64,000 nucleotides of DNA from positions 124,001-188,000 of the forward strand of contig CAXXKP010000006.1 of the NCBI GenBank assembly GCA_963663665.2, given 5' to 3'. Positions within the stretch are counted from its first letter, which is position 1; the number at the start of each line of letters is the position of its first letter. This document shows positions 45,017 to 54,003 of the stretch, piece by piece. The position numbers were made by a program, and so were the translations under genes. This DNA comes from SABI01 sp963663665 (GTDB lineage Bacteria; Spirochaetota; Spirochaetia; Sphaerochaetales; Sphaerochaetaceae). The notes under the pieces were generated by a model, which saw only the letters and a list, made by a program, of their open reading frames with translations, ran no database searches and was not told the origin of the DNA.

Positions 45017-46237
45017 CTACTTGTTAGCATCTAACGTGTAAGGAAGCATAGCATAGAATGCAGAACAGATCTCAAGATCATCAACTCTGTTGATTTCATT
45101 AGGAGCATGAGCTTGTGATTCATCTCCAGGACCAAATCCAATAGCTGGAATCTTGTGTCTTCCTGTAGTAGCAACAAGGTTAGTACTAAAGGTCCACTTA
45201 TCCACAACAGGTGCTTTTTCAAATAAAGCTGTGTGAGCATCTACTCCAGCTTCAACAAGGTAGTGATCTCGATCAATCTTCCATGTTGGGAAGTAGAGTT
45301 CTTGGTGGTAATCTTTGTTTGTCCAACCAAGTTTCTCGTAGATAGGCATTTCAACAATGATATCTTGAGGATTATCACCTGTAGCCTTAGAAACATATTC
45401 TTTTACCTGGCTAATAGCGAGATCTGCATCTTCTCCCCAAGTAAGGCGTCTGTCACAATAGAGCATCGCATAATCTGGAACTGCACATTGGCTAGGCCCT
45501 TTTACATCCATCTGTGATACGGTGATTGTTCCTTTGCCGAGGAATTTCTCTTCATCTGGGAGGAGATCTTGGTTGAGTTGTTCAATTGCAAGGGCTGCAC
45601 GAGATGCTTTATATGCAGCACTTAAGCCTCTTTCAGGAGCACTACCATGGCAACTGATGCCTTTCAAGAATACTCGTATTTCCATTCTTCCTCTATGCCC
45701 TCTATATAATCTGCAAGAGGTAGGTTCGGTAGAAACAATGAGGTCTGGTTTGAATTTTTCTTCTTCAATAAGATATTTCCAACACATACCATCACAATCT
45801 TCTTCCATGACTGTAAATGTGAAATAAACACTGTACTGACCACCATAGCCGAGTTCTTTCAGAATTCTACCAGCGGTAATCATTGAAGCGGCACCACCTT
45901 TTTGGTCACTTGTTCCACGTCCGTAGACTTTTCCGTCTTTAATCTCTCCACTGAATGGATCAAAATCCCAGTTATCGAGATTTCCAACTTCAACTGTATC
46001 AATGTGTGCATCAAAGGCTAACTCTTTTGGACCATATCCTACACGACCGATTACACTTCCAAGTCCATCAATCCTTACTTCATCGAATCCAGCCTCTTCA
46101 CAAAGAGTCACGATAAGACGACAAACATCTTCTTCTTTGCTACTATACGATTTGACCTTAACCATTTTTGAAAGGTTTTCGGCTGTATACTGACGATACT
46201 GAGCCGCCAACTGTCTGATTTCTTCACTAATTGCCAT
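45017..46237 (-). CDS. ygeY: YgeY-type M20 hydrolase (selenium-metabolism hydrolase)
   Basis: 406 residues of the M20 metallopeptidase family. DAHIDTVEVG (His, Asp), YGRGTSDQKGGAASM (bridging Asp) and the catalytic MEEDCDG (Glu-Glu) are visible; the length matches E. coli YgeY (about 403). In the purine/urate pathway it hydrolyses a ureido- or carbamoyl-type intermediate. The ATG at 46237 has AGGAG 5 bases upstream; the frame extends 10 codons further without a ribosome site. Located between ssnA and the 111-residue gene. Confidence 0.92.
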   Translation of the reverse strand: MAISEEIRQLAAQYRQYTAENLSKMVKVKSYSSKEEDVCRLIVTLCEEAGFDEVRIDGLGSVIGRVGYGPKELAFDAHIDTVEVGNLDNWDFDPFSGEIKDGKVYGRGTSDQKGGAASMITAGRILKELGYGGQYSVYFTFTVMEEDCDGMCWKYLIEEEKFKPDLIVSTEPTSCRLYRGHRGRMEIRVFLKGISCHGSAPERGLSAAYKASRAALAIEQLNQDLLPDEEKFLGKGTITVSQMDVKGPSQCAVPDYAMLYCDRRLTWGEDADLAISQVKEYVSKATGDNPQDIIVEMPIYEKLGWTNKDYHQELYFPTWKIDRDHYLVEAGVDAHTALFEKAPVVDKWTFSTNLVATTGRHKIPAIGFGPGDESQAHAPNEINRVDDLEICSAFYAMLPYTLDANK

Positions 46238-46289
46238 GTTAACTCCTACTTTTACCTTCATCCTCAATGTGATGAATAATTTCTTGTAT

Positions 46290-47630
46290 TTAATGAGCAG
46301 ATAATGTATCTACTTTATTCCAAACTTTTTTTGCGACCTCAGCAGCTCTTGCATAGATTCTTTCGACATCCATATCAAACTCTCTGTGGTTCATGATCAT
46401 TTTCCCTTCTACCATAACACTATCAACGGCATTACTGCTCATTCCCCATACTATGTGCGTCGCAATATTCTCGTCAACGAATGGAGTTGGACTATGATAA
46501 TCAATCATTGTGATATCTGCTTTGTATCCAGGAGCAATCTTTCCGAACTGTTCCCCAAAGTACTTCTCTAATAACGTATTTCCCCTTGTGAGAACTTCAA
46601 CAAAATCTGAAGGCCACCAAGAGCCACCATTGTCTTTATGTTTAAAGAAAGCAATTTTAATCTCTTCAAACATATTTCCACCACATCCATCTGTTCCAAG
46701 AAGAAGATTGTTTACATCCTGCAACTTTGAGAAATAACCAACATTATTATTCATGTTACTTCTTGGATTATGTGCTAAAAACACGCCCTTCTCATTCATT
46801 GTTTCTATCTCATGATCTTGCAAATAGAGCCCATGAACTAGCAGAGATCTATCATCTAACAGACCAAATGAATCAAGACGGTCAACAATATCTTTATGAT
46901 ATATATGGTGAGATTGGGTAACATCGTACTTATCTTCAGCTACATGAAGGTGTATCCCTCGACCACTCTCATCTACTGCCTCTTTCATGATTGAGAGTCC
47001 CTCATCACAGATGGTGAACGGAGCATGCCCCCCAACCATCGCTTCAACTAAAGGTTTCTTTCCCTCTTTTCGTTCTTTATCAACACTTTTTGCAAAGGCA
47101 ACATTCTCCTTTGCTCCAGCTTTTATTTCATCTAAACCACCGTTACGATTTGTCATTTCGTAACAGGTTGCTCCACGGACGCCTACCTCTCTCATTCCTT
47201 TAGCTATTGTATCTAAAGAGCCTTCAATAAAGGAAGGTGATGCATGATGGTCAATACAGGTTGTTGTTCCTGCAGCAACAGCATCAAGAGAACAAATAAG
47301 TGATGAATAATAGAGAGCCTCTTCATCAAGAGCTCGGTCAACTCTCCACCACCATTCTTTCAGAATCTGAATAAAATCTGTTTGAGGCCCACTACCTACA
47401 AGCATTCCTCTACTAAGTCCTGAGTAGTAGTGATGATGTGAACATACCATACCTGGAAGAATGAGTTTACCACTCATATCATAGGTGTTAGCACCAAGAT
47501 ACTTAGGAGAAAGGTTCTTTCCGACCTCTACGATGAGGTCATCTTGAATCACAACATCAATACCGTGTGTGACACTATATGGGGGAATTGTTTGAACTAC
47601 AGATCCATTTTTTAATATTGTATATGCCAT
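46290..47630 (-). CDS. ssnA: SsnA aminohydrolase
   Basis: 446 residues of the amidohydrolase superfamily. SHHHYYSGLSRG (about residue 65), WWRVDRALDEEALYYSSLICS, DHHASPS, HLHVAEDKYD, VHGLYL and the GTDGCGGNMFEE segment with FFKHKDNGG closely follow E. coli SsnA. It is a putative deaminase/aminohydrolase of purine intermediates in the selenium-dependent cluster. It follows ygfK after 11 bases and precedes ygeY. Confidence 0.94.
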   Translation of the reverse strand: MAYTILKNGSVVQTIPPYSVTHGIDVVIQDDLIVEVGKNLSPKYLGANTYDMSGKLILPGMVCSHHHYYSGLSRGMLVGSGPQTDFIQILKEWWWRVDRALDEEALYYSSLICSLDAVAAGTTTCIDHHASPSFIEGSLDTIAKGMREVGVRGATCYEMTNRNGGLDEIKAGAKENVAFAKSVDKERKEGKKPLVEAMVGGHAPFTICDEGLSIMKEAVDESGRGIHLHVAEDKYDVTQSHHIYHKDIVDRLDSFGLLDDRSLLVHGLYLQDHEIETMNEKGVFLAHNPRSNMNNNVGYFSKLQDVNNLLLGTDGCGGNMFEEIKIAFFKHKDNGGSWWPSDFVEVLTRGNTLLEKYFGEQFGKIAPGYKADITMIDYHSPTPFVDENIATHIVWGMSSNAVDSVMVEGKMIMNHREFDMDVERIYARAAEVAKKVWNKVDTLSAH

Positions 47631-47641
47631 TGGTTTTCCTC

Positions 47642-50600
47642 TTATAATTCCACGGTGCCTAACAAATAGGAGTGGTTTACTATGACTTCTTCAATGATTG
47701 CTGCAATCTCTTCTGGAATACCTTCAGAGAGGGAACCATCTCCACCAATTTCAAGTGTATGAGTTTTCCCTTCAAGCCGCACAACAACATTCTCCGGTGT
47801 TACATAGAATCCTGAATTCTCACTATTCTCAAAATCTTGCGCTAGGTTAAAGAGTGTAAGTTTGTCTTTGTAAGGATTTCCAATATGTGGGCAGAAAGTT
47901 CCACAGTTTCCACATTCATTACAGAAGGCATCGATGTGTATGATTTGGAATGGATTAGCAAATAAGTCATTCCTCTCTCTCATATCAATGGTTACATTTG
48001 CTCTGTTAGGGCATACATCTACACATTTATTACAGATATAAGAACACTCTAAGCATCTCACAGACTCACGAGTTGCAAAAGCTTCTATATTATCAGAGTC
48101 GATGGTATTACCAATTCTTCCCTTCTTACTTCTTATTGTAGCAAAGAAATCATCTTCTGCAGCGACGAGCTCATCGAGCTCTTCATCACTCAAGTCTTCT
48201 TCCTCATCTTCTTCCTCATCATCATGGCAATGACAATCATGATCGTCATGATCACAATCACATTGATGTTCATCCTCATCATCCTCTTCATAGGAGTCCA
48301 AGACTTTATCTATTGCAGCCTCTACAGCCTTACGACCACTTGCAATACATCTTACTACAGTAGAAGGACCACTTTGTGCATCTCCGATGACATAGACACC
48401 ATCAACGGTTGTTTCTAGAGTATCACCATTAATCTCTGCCCATCCTTTTTCGGTTACAGGAACACCAAACCAACTTAATAATTTTCCATCAACTTTCTCT
48501 CCAATAGCAGTGATGAGAGTGTCAACTTTCAATTCAATTGTTTCATCCGTAGCTACTGGTCGACGTCTACCTGAAGCATCTGGTTCTCCGAGTTTCATTT
48601 TGCGACAAATGAGAGTGCCATCTTCCTTATATTCCTCTGGATTTGTAAGGAATACAAATTTCACCCCTTCAGCAATTGAATTTTCATATTCTTCAAAGTC
48701 TGCGGGCATTTCGTCTTCTGTTCTTCTATAGACGACTGCAACATCCTTAACTCCATCTACACGTAATGCAGCTCTGGCACTATCCATGGCTGTATTACCA
48801 CCACCAACGACTACAACATTTTCACCTAATGAGAGAGATTCCTTTCTTCTATATGCATTAAGGAATTCAAGTGAGGCCATCACTTTTGACTTATCCCCTT
48901 TAAGAGGAATCTCATTGTCAATCTCTGCACCTACTGCATAGAAAAGATATTCAAATCCATTTGATTGAAGGGATTCCACAGTAAGTGATTCTTGTGATGC
49001 CCCAAAAACAAATTCAACACCATGAAGTTTGATAAAGTCGATATCTGCCCGAAGAGCACTTTCAGGGAATCTAAAGTCAGGTATTACATATCGAGTAACA
49101 CCGCCAGCATCCTCTTCTCTTTCATAGACTGTTACATCGAATCCAGCTCTTGCAAGAAAATATGCAGCAGAAAGACCTGCTGGACCTGCTCCAATAACAG
49201 CAGCCTTCACATCTGCTTTTTCAGGTTTTTCCCATCGTTTGATATATTCAGCAAATCCGTTCTCTGCAGCTATTTTTTTCATCTCCCTTATCTGCACGGT
49301 CCCTTCATAATCGAGTCTAGTACAGTGATACTGGCATTGGTGGTCACAAATATAGCCTGTGAGATTAGGAAGCGCATTCGTATCATAAATGACTTCAAGG
49401 GCATCAGCATAACGCCCTTCTCCAACAAGGCTGATATAATCAGGGATCGCTTGGTGAATAGGACAGGCAACTACACAAGGTGCCACATAACAGTCTGTAA
49501 GAGGTAGTTTTGTAGGAACAGATGCTTTATCATCACCTCTAAATATCTTTTGGGTCTCTTCTGCCTTGAGAGAATCATGAGACAATTTATCTAATTTCTC
49601 TACGTCAATTTGACTCGCATCCCAAGTGTTTGATTCTTTCTCTAGAATCTCAACCATTTGTTTAAGACGTGTATACCCACCCGGTTTTAGTAAATCAGTT
49701 GCGAGGGTAATAGGACGAATTCCTGTTTCAAAAAGAGAAAGGACTGAGAAGGCATTCGCTCCACCGCTATAACTAATAGGAAGAGCACCCTCGAATTCTT
49801 TTGATAATAACGCACCAACTCGGGTGCTAATTGGAAGAAGTGTCCTTCCACTCATATACATTTCTTGTCCGGGAAGGATACCTTGATCGTTGATAGAACC
49901 TAGAGTATTTGTAAGTTTCACTCCAAATCCGAGTCCTTCTTTCTTAGCAAGGTTTACCAACCGATGAAGCATACTAATCGCATCTGTATATTGAAGGTCA
50001 TGAGAAAAAGCCTCTGGACTAAGATGAAGGTATTGATAACCTAAGGTATCTAATATCTCTCTAACAGTGTCATAACCAAGTAAAGTTGGGTTTAGTTTGA
50101 CAAATGTATTAAGTTTCTTTTCTGTTAAAATATAGGAGCAGATTGCTTCAATTTCAGCTGGAGGACAGCCATGCATTGTTGAAAGGGTTATTGAAGGACT
50201 GATATTATGAGAAATTTTGTCTGGAAGAGATCTTAATTTCTTGTAGAGATGTGACCAAGAAGTCCCATCAAGAAATGATTCTTCCTCTATAAGAGCCTTG
50301 AGAGAATCTATATACGAATCAAATACAGGGGACTTTTTTGCGTCAATCATCGAATCGATAAATTGTTGCATTTTCTCCGTCTTAATTCCTGCTAAATCAT
50401 ACCCTATGCTCATATTAAAAATAAACGAAGGAGAATCAAATGTACCATCATTAAAAAGTGCATCAAGAAGGTGCAGAATGATATAGGCTTTGACATATTC
50501 ATCATGCGCTTTAGGGAGGGTAAACTCAGTTGACCATTCAACATTATAACCTTCATCACGAACATCAATGCAGGGTTTTTCAACTTCAAGTGCATCAAGT

Positions 50601-50860
50601 TTTTGAACGGTCTTCAATTCCATGAACCGTCCACCAACGAGATAACTTGAAATAATATTCTGTGCAAGCTGTGTGTGTGGACCAGCTGCTGGTCCAAGTG
50701 GTGTTGCACAATATTGATCAAAGACTTTAATCCCCTTGAGTGTGTTGACTTTATAAAATTGATCATTATGTATATTAAAGATCGATTGTTGCTGACGGTA
50801 CTCGCTAAATATTCTTACTATAAGTTCCTCGAAAGGAACAGGTCTCATTATATCACCCAT
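47642..50860 (-). CDS. ygfK: YgfK iron-sulfur flavoprotein (putative selenate reductase subunit type)
   Basis: 1072 residues, slightly longer than E. coli YgfK. The N-terminus MGDIMRPVPFEEL matches YgfK and fixes the start. Order: DHOD-like barrel (GPAAGPHTQLAQN, about 1-420), Fe-S region with CYVAPCVVACP and GYICDHQCQYHC (about 455-520), FAD motif VIGAGPAGLSAAYFLARAGF (about 555), NAD(P) motif VVVVGGGNTAMDSA, then CLECSYICNKCVDVCP and CNECGNCGTFCP ferredoxin clusters. Between them (about 854-897) is an acidic stretch with alternating Cys and His, not a usual feature as far as I recall. It is a probable electron-transfer hub of purine reduction/oxidation. First gene of the operon. Confidence 0.93.
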   Translation of the reverse strand: MGDIMRPVPFEELIVRIFSEYRQQQSIFNIHNDQFYKVNTLKGIKVFDQYCATPLGPAAGPHTQLAQNIISSYLVGGRFMELKTVQKLDALEVEKPCIDVRDEGYNVEWSTEFTLPKAHDEYVKAYIILHLLDALFNDGTFDSPSFIFNMSIGYDLAGIKTEKMQQFIDSMIDAKKSPVFDSYIDSLKALIEEESFLDGTSWSHLYKKLRSLPDKISHNISPSITLSTMHGCPPAEIEAICSYILTEKKLNTFVKLNPTLLGYDTVREILDTLGYQYLHLSPEAFSHDLQYTDAISMLHRLVNLAKKEGLGFGVKLTNTLGSINDQGILPGQEMYMSGRTLLPISTRVGALLSKEFEGALPISYSGGANAFSVLSLFETGIRPITLATDLLKPGGYTRLKQMVEILEKESNTWDASQIDVEKLDKLSHDSLKAEETQKIFRGDDKASVPTKLPLTDCYVAPCVVACPIHQAIPDYISLVGEGRYADALEVIYDTNALPNLTGYICDHQCQYHCTRLDYEGTVQIREMKKIAAENGFAEYIKRWEKPEKADVKAAVIGAGPAGLSAAYFLARAGFDVTVYEREEDAGGVTRYVIPDFRFPESALRADIDFIKLHGVEFVFGASQESLTVESLQSNGFEYLFYAVGAEIDNEIPLKGDKSKVMASLEFLNAYRRKESLSLGENVVVVGGGNTAMDSARAALRVDGVKDVAVVYRRTEDEMPADFEEYENSIAEGVKFVFLTNPEEYKEDGTLICRKMKLGEPDASGRRRPVATDETIELKVDTLITAIGEKVDGKLLSWFGVPVTEKGWAEINGDTLETTVDGVYVIGDAQSGPSTVVRCIASGRKAVEAAIDKVLDSYEEDDEDEHQCDCDHDDHDCHCHDDEEEDEEEDLSDEELDELVAAEDDFFATIRSKKGRIGNTIDSDNIEAFATRESVRCLECSYICNKCVDVCPNRANVTIDMRERNDLFANPFQIIHIDAFCNECGNCGTFCPHIGNPYKDKLTLFNLAQDFENSENSGFYVTPENVVVRLEGKTHTLEIGGDGSLSEGIPEEIAAIIEEVIVNHSYLLGTVEL

Positions 50861-50916
50861 TACAGTTAGTTCTCCTTGTAATTGTGTTGATGGAAAGGCT
50901 CAGCTTTCCTACTCTT

Positions 50917-50944
50917 ATTGTAGTGGAGAATCAGTATAAGTCAA
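50917..50944 (-). promoter_or_regulatory. Promoter of the ygfK-ssnA-ygeY-xdhD operon
   Basis: Minus strand TTGACT (50939-50944), 16-base spacer, TACAAT (50917-50922); the start codon lies about 55 bases downstream. The GCAACA repeat lies 9 bases upstream of the -35. Confidence 0.65.
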
Positions 50945-50953
50945 TTGTTTTTT

Positions 50954-50969
50954 GCAACACTATGCAACA
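50954..50969. promoter_or_regulatory. GCAACA direct repeat between divergent purine promoters
   Basis: GCAACA-CTAT-GCAACA, a 10-base period, lies between two divergent promoters (-35 boxes at 50939-50944 and 50973-50978). The same architecture stands before ygeW. Candidate operator for a shared regulator. Confidence 0.6.
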
Positions 50970-50972
50970 TTC

Positions 50973-51001
50973 TTGAAATTATTTCTAATTTATGATAGTA
51001 T
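50973..51001 (+). promoter_or_regulatory. Promoter of the divergent PLP-enzyme gene
   Basis: TTGAAA (50973-50978), 17-base spacer, TAGTAT (50996-51001). The start codon lies 163 bases downstream, leaving a long AT-rich leader (51010-51130) in which I see no gene or clear riboswitch. Confidence 0.55.
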
Positions 51002-51164
51002 TTCAATAACAGAAAATATTTAGTAATTATTACGGTTTACTCAATATTTTAGTTTTTTTTCTAGTTTTACCAAAATTTATATTTTTTTATTTGCACTATT
51101 ATCAAGTTTATGATAAAGTTGTGAAAAATAATACAAAACTACAAGAACCATGGAGGGTATCATA

Positions 51165-52637
51165 GTGTTCAATCTTATTAATCTCGAGGTGAACAAGGAA
51201 GTTCGCGCTAAGAACATTGAATTGTGTCGCCAAAAAGGTATTATATTACCTACTTTTAAACAGATGGTAGATCCATCAAAGACCCCTAAGAAAGTAAAAG
51301 AAGCACTCTCTACTATGGGTCTTTGGGATGTTCATAGCGAGAACTTATTTAGAATCAACTGGAAAAATGAATCTGTTGCTAAAGGTGGTGGATTTGGAGA
51401 AGTTAATTATATTGAAGTCCCTCGCTCTATTACAGGAACTAAAGCAAGGATTTTTGCTCTTGTTGGTAAATGGTTTCCTACTGGTGGACATAAAGTCGGA
51501 GCAACCTATGCATGTTTAGCTCCTGCTCTTGTAAGTGGCAATTTCGATGCAGTACATCAGCAAGCAGTTTGGCCATCAACAGGAAACTACTGTCGTGGTG
51601 GAGCTTATAACAGTGCTTTATTGGGATGTAAATCTATTGCAATTCTTCCAGAAGAGATGAGTCAAGAAAGATTTAACTGGTTGAAGGCAATCGCAGGTGA
51701 AGTTATTGCAACTCCTGGTTGCGAATCTAACGTAAAGGAAATATTCGACAAGTGTCACGAACTTGACGCACAACGTGGCAACACTATTGTTATTTTCAAT
51801 CAATTTGACAAATTCGAAAACTATCTCTGGCACTACACAGTAACAGGAGCTGCAATAATTGAGGTTCTTGAAAAGCTCAATATTAAAGCTGAGAATGTTC
51901 GCGGATATGCTTCCTCTACAGGTAGTGGTGGTACTCTTGCTGCTGGTGATAAATTAAAAGACACCTATCCAAATATCAAGATTACAGCAGGTGAGGCTCT
52001 CCAATGCCCAACTCTTTTAAGAAACGGTTTTGGGGGACATAGAATTGAAGGTATTGGCGACAAACATGTACCTTGGATTCACAATGCAAAGAATACCGAT
52101 GTAATCACAGCTATTGATGACCAAGACTGTATGGATATCTATCGATTATTCAACGAAGAAACTGGACTTGAATACTTAAAAGGTCTTGGATTAAGTGAAC
52201 AAGAAATTGCAGATCTCGCAATGTACGGTATTAGCGGAATTGGCAATTTACTTATGGCAATCAAGTTGGCAAAATTCTATGAAATGGATGAAGATGATGT
52301 AGTATTTACCATCCTCACCGACTCATCTGAAATGTATACATCTCGTCTTAGTGAACTTGATGAACAACAAGGTAAATTCACAACCATGGATGCTGCAAAA
52401 GTTCATGCTGCTTGTCTATTACATCAAGGAATAGATAACATGGAAGAACTTGGTTACTATGACAGACTCAGAGTGCACAACCTTAAGTATTACACATGGG
52501 TAGAACAACAAGGAAAAACCTACGAAGAGATTAATGCACAATGGTATGACAGAGAATACTGGAAACAGCTCCCTGGTATAGCTGATAAAATTGATGTGAT
52601 GATTGATGAGTTCAACAAAGAAGTTGGATTACTGTAA
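51165..52637 (+). CDS. PLP-dependent enzyme, cysteine synthase/threonine synthase-like fold type II
   Basis: 490 residues. The PLP lysine is likely in PTGGHKVGATYA (about residue 112). The Asn-loop appears as WPSTGNYCRGGAYNS and the phosphate-binding loop as SSTGSGGTLAAG. It is longer than cysteine synthase (about 310) and diaminopropionate ammonia-lyase (about 400). GTG start chosen because GGAGGG stands 7 bases before it; an upstream ATG (51150) would make the ribosome site part of the gene. It is divergent from the purine operon and shares its operator region, so a role in the nitrogen-rich end products of purine breakdown is likely. Confidence 0.82.
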   Translation: MFNLINLEVNKEVRAKNIELCRQKGIILPTFKQMVDPSKTPKKVKEALSTMGLWDVHSENLFRINWKNESVAKGGGFGEVNYIEVPRSITGTKARIFALVGKWFPTGGHKVGATYACLAPALVSGNFDAVHQQAVWPSTGNYCRGGAYNSALLGCKSIAILPEEMSQERFNWLKAIAGEVIATPGCESNVKEIFDKCHELDAQRGNTIVIFNQFDKFENYLWHYTVTGAAIIEVLEKLNIKAENVRGYASSTGSGGTLAAGDKLKDTYPNIKITAGEALQCPTLLRNGFGGHRIEGIGDKHVPWIHNAKNTDVITAIDDQDCMDIYRLFNEETGLEYLKGLGLSEQEIADLAMYGISGIGNLLMAIKLAKFYEMDEDDVVFTILTDSSEMYTSRLSELDEQQGKFTTMDAAKVHAACLLHQGIDNMEELGYYDRLRVHNLKYYTWVEQQGKTYEEINAQWYDREYWKQLPGIADKIDVMIDEFNKEVGLL

Positions 52638-52665
52638 GGTCAATCAAGAAATTTAGTTTTTGTAT

Positions 52666-52696
52666 AACCGGATCCTTTGTTAAAGATCCGGTTTTT
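52666..52696 (+). terminator. Intrinsic terminator between the two PLP genes
   Basis: AACCGGATC (52666-52674) pairs with GATCCGGTT (52685-52693), followed by TTTTT. It lies 29 bases after the first PLP gene, so the second is transcribed by read-through or from its own start. Confidence 0.85.
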
Positions 52697-52718
52697 ACAT
52701 TATAAAGAGGTGTTAGAT

Positions 52719-53948
52719 ATGCGTTTCCATTATGAATGTTGCGATTGCAATACGGTGTATGAAACTGATGAAATCATCTATCTTTGTCCTGAGTGTGAGA
52801 AAGAAAATACGGATGACAAAGTGATGAGAAAAGGTAACTTGATAGTTCATCTAAACCCAGATGATACTGATAAGTTGAAAGAGAAAGAGGATCTCTCTTT
52901 TTATGATTTCTTTCCATATGAAGTCCCAGATAAGGGAGTATTCCCTATTGGAACAACTCCATTAGCAACTCCTATTCGTCTTAGAGAGAAATATGGGATG
53001 CCAAATATCACATGCAAAATGGATAGTGCCCTCCCCTCCGGTTCCTTTAAAGATAGAGCAAGTCAATTAATAATAGGGCAAGCTGCCTATCACAACCAAG
53101 ACACCATAGCTTTGGCTTCCACTGGAAACGCAGGAGCTGCAATGAGCTGTGCTGGAGCTGCATATGGAGTCAAAATTGTATTATTTGTGCCGGAGACTGC
53201 TCCTATTAATAAATTAATGCAATCAGTATTGTATGGGGCTACTGTTGTTCCTGTGAAAGGTAGTTATGATGATGCCTTTAGCCTCTCTATTGCATACACT
53301 GATGAATTCGGTGGAATTAATCGTAATACTGCGTATAACCCAATGACTGTCGAAGGGAAAAAATCTGTCTCTATAGAGCTTTTCTTGCAGATGGGAAGAA
53401 AAGTACCAGATGTGGTGTATGTATCTACTGGTGATGGATGTATTTATGCAGGAGTGGTAAAAGGGTTCTTAGATCTTTACCAAGCAGATCTTATCGATAA
53501 GATTCCTCAAATCATTTGCGTGCAATCAGAAAAATCAAATGCGATTGCAGAAGCTTGGAAGACTGGGAATTTCAATAACGTTAAAGCGACGACTATTGCC
53601 GATTCAATTAGTGTCTCATCTCCTGCCAACGGTCGAATGGCTGTGAGGTATATAAACGAGACAAACAGTTGGGCAACTCAAGTAAGTGATGAAGAGATTT
53701 TAGAAAGCCAATTAGAACTTACTCGTGAAGCGGGGATCTTTGTCGAACCTGCAGCTGCTTGTGCTTGGGCTGGGTTTGTCAAAGATAGCAATATGTTAAA
53801 AGAGAAGTATGGGAAAAATGTAGAAGTCTGTGTACTCCTTACTGGTGTAGGATTCAAAGATATGGCAGTTTTCACTGACAGAGTAACCCTACCCCCATCT
53901 ATTGAAAATTCTGTACAAGCCGTTCATGACAGATTCAGTTCTCTCTAG
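52719..53948 (+). CDS. Threonine synthase-like PLP enzyme with N-terminal zinc ribbon
   Basis: 409 residues. The N-terminal four cysteines (ECCDCNTVYETDE ... LCPEC) form a zinc ribbon, as in many ThrC proteins. The core has LPSGSFKDRAS (PLP lysine, about residue 108), ALASTGNAGAAMSCAGA and YVSTGDGCIYAG. It resembles threonine synthase, but it lies beside the purine cluster rather than homoserine genes. It is possibly an ammonia-lyase or beta-replacement enzyme. Start ATG 52719 has GAGGTG 6 bases upstream. Confidence 0.82.
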   Translation: MRFHYECCDCNTVYETDEIIYLCPECEKENTDDKVMRKGNLIVHLNPDDTDKLKEKEDLSFYDFFPYEVPDKGVFPIGTTPLATPIRLREKYGMPNITCKMDSALPSGSFKDRASQLIIGQAAYHNQDTIALASTGNAGAAMSCAGAAYGVKIVLFVPETAPINKLMQSVLYGATVVPVKGSYDDAFSLSIAYTDEFGGINRNTAYNPMTVEGKKSVSIELFLQMGRKVPDVVYVSTGDGCIYAGVVKGFLDLYQADLIDKIPQIICVQSEKSNAIAEAWKTGNFNNVKATTIADSISVSSPANGRMAVRYINETNSWATQVSDEEILESQLELTREAGIFVEPAAACAWAGFVKDSNMLKEKYGKNVEVCVLLTGVGFKDMAVFTDRVTLPPSIENSVQAVHDRFSSL

Positions 53949-53974
53949 TTGAATCACTTGTACCCTAGTGGTAT

Positions 53975-54003
53975 ACTCCTTGTGTAAAACAAGGAGTTTT
54001 TTT
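53975..54003 (+). terminator. Terminator whose 3' arm carries the next gene's ribosome site
   Basis: ACTCCTTGT (53975-53983), loop GTAAA, ACAAGGAGT (53989-53997), then a T-run of seven ending directly before the ATG at 54004. The AAGGAG needed by that gene is inside the 3' arm, so the hairpin both terminates and hides the ribosome site. Confidence 0.85.

Noticed and set aside
52719..53948. Plain assignment as threonine synthase thrC
   Set aside because: Domain layout fits ThrC, but the neighbourhood is purine catabolism and no homoserine genes are near, so I left the gene symbol empty.
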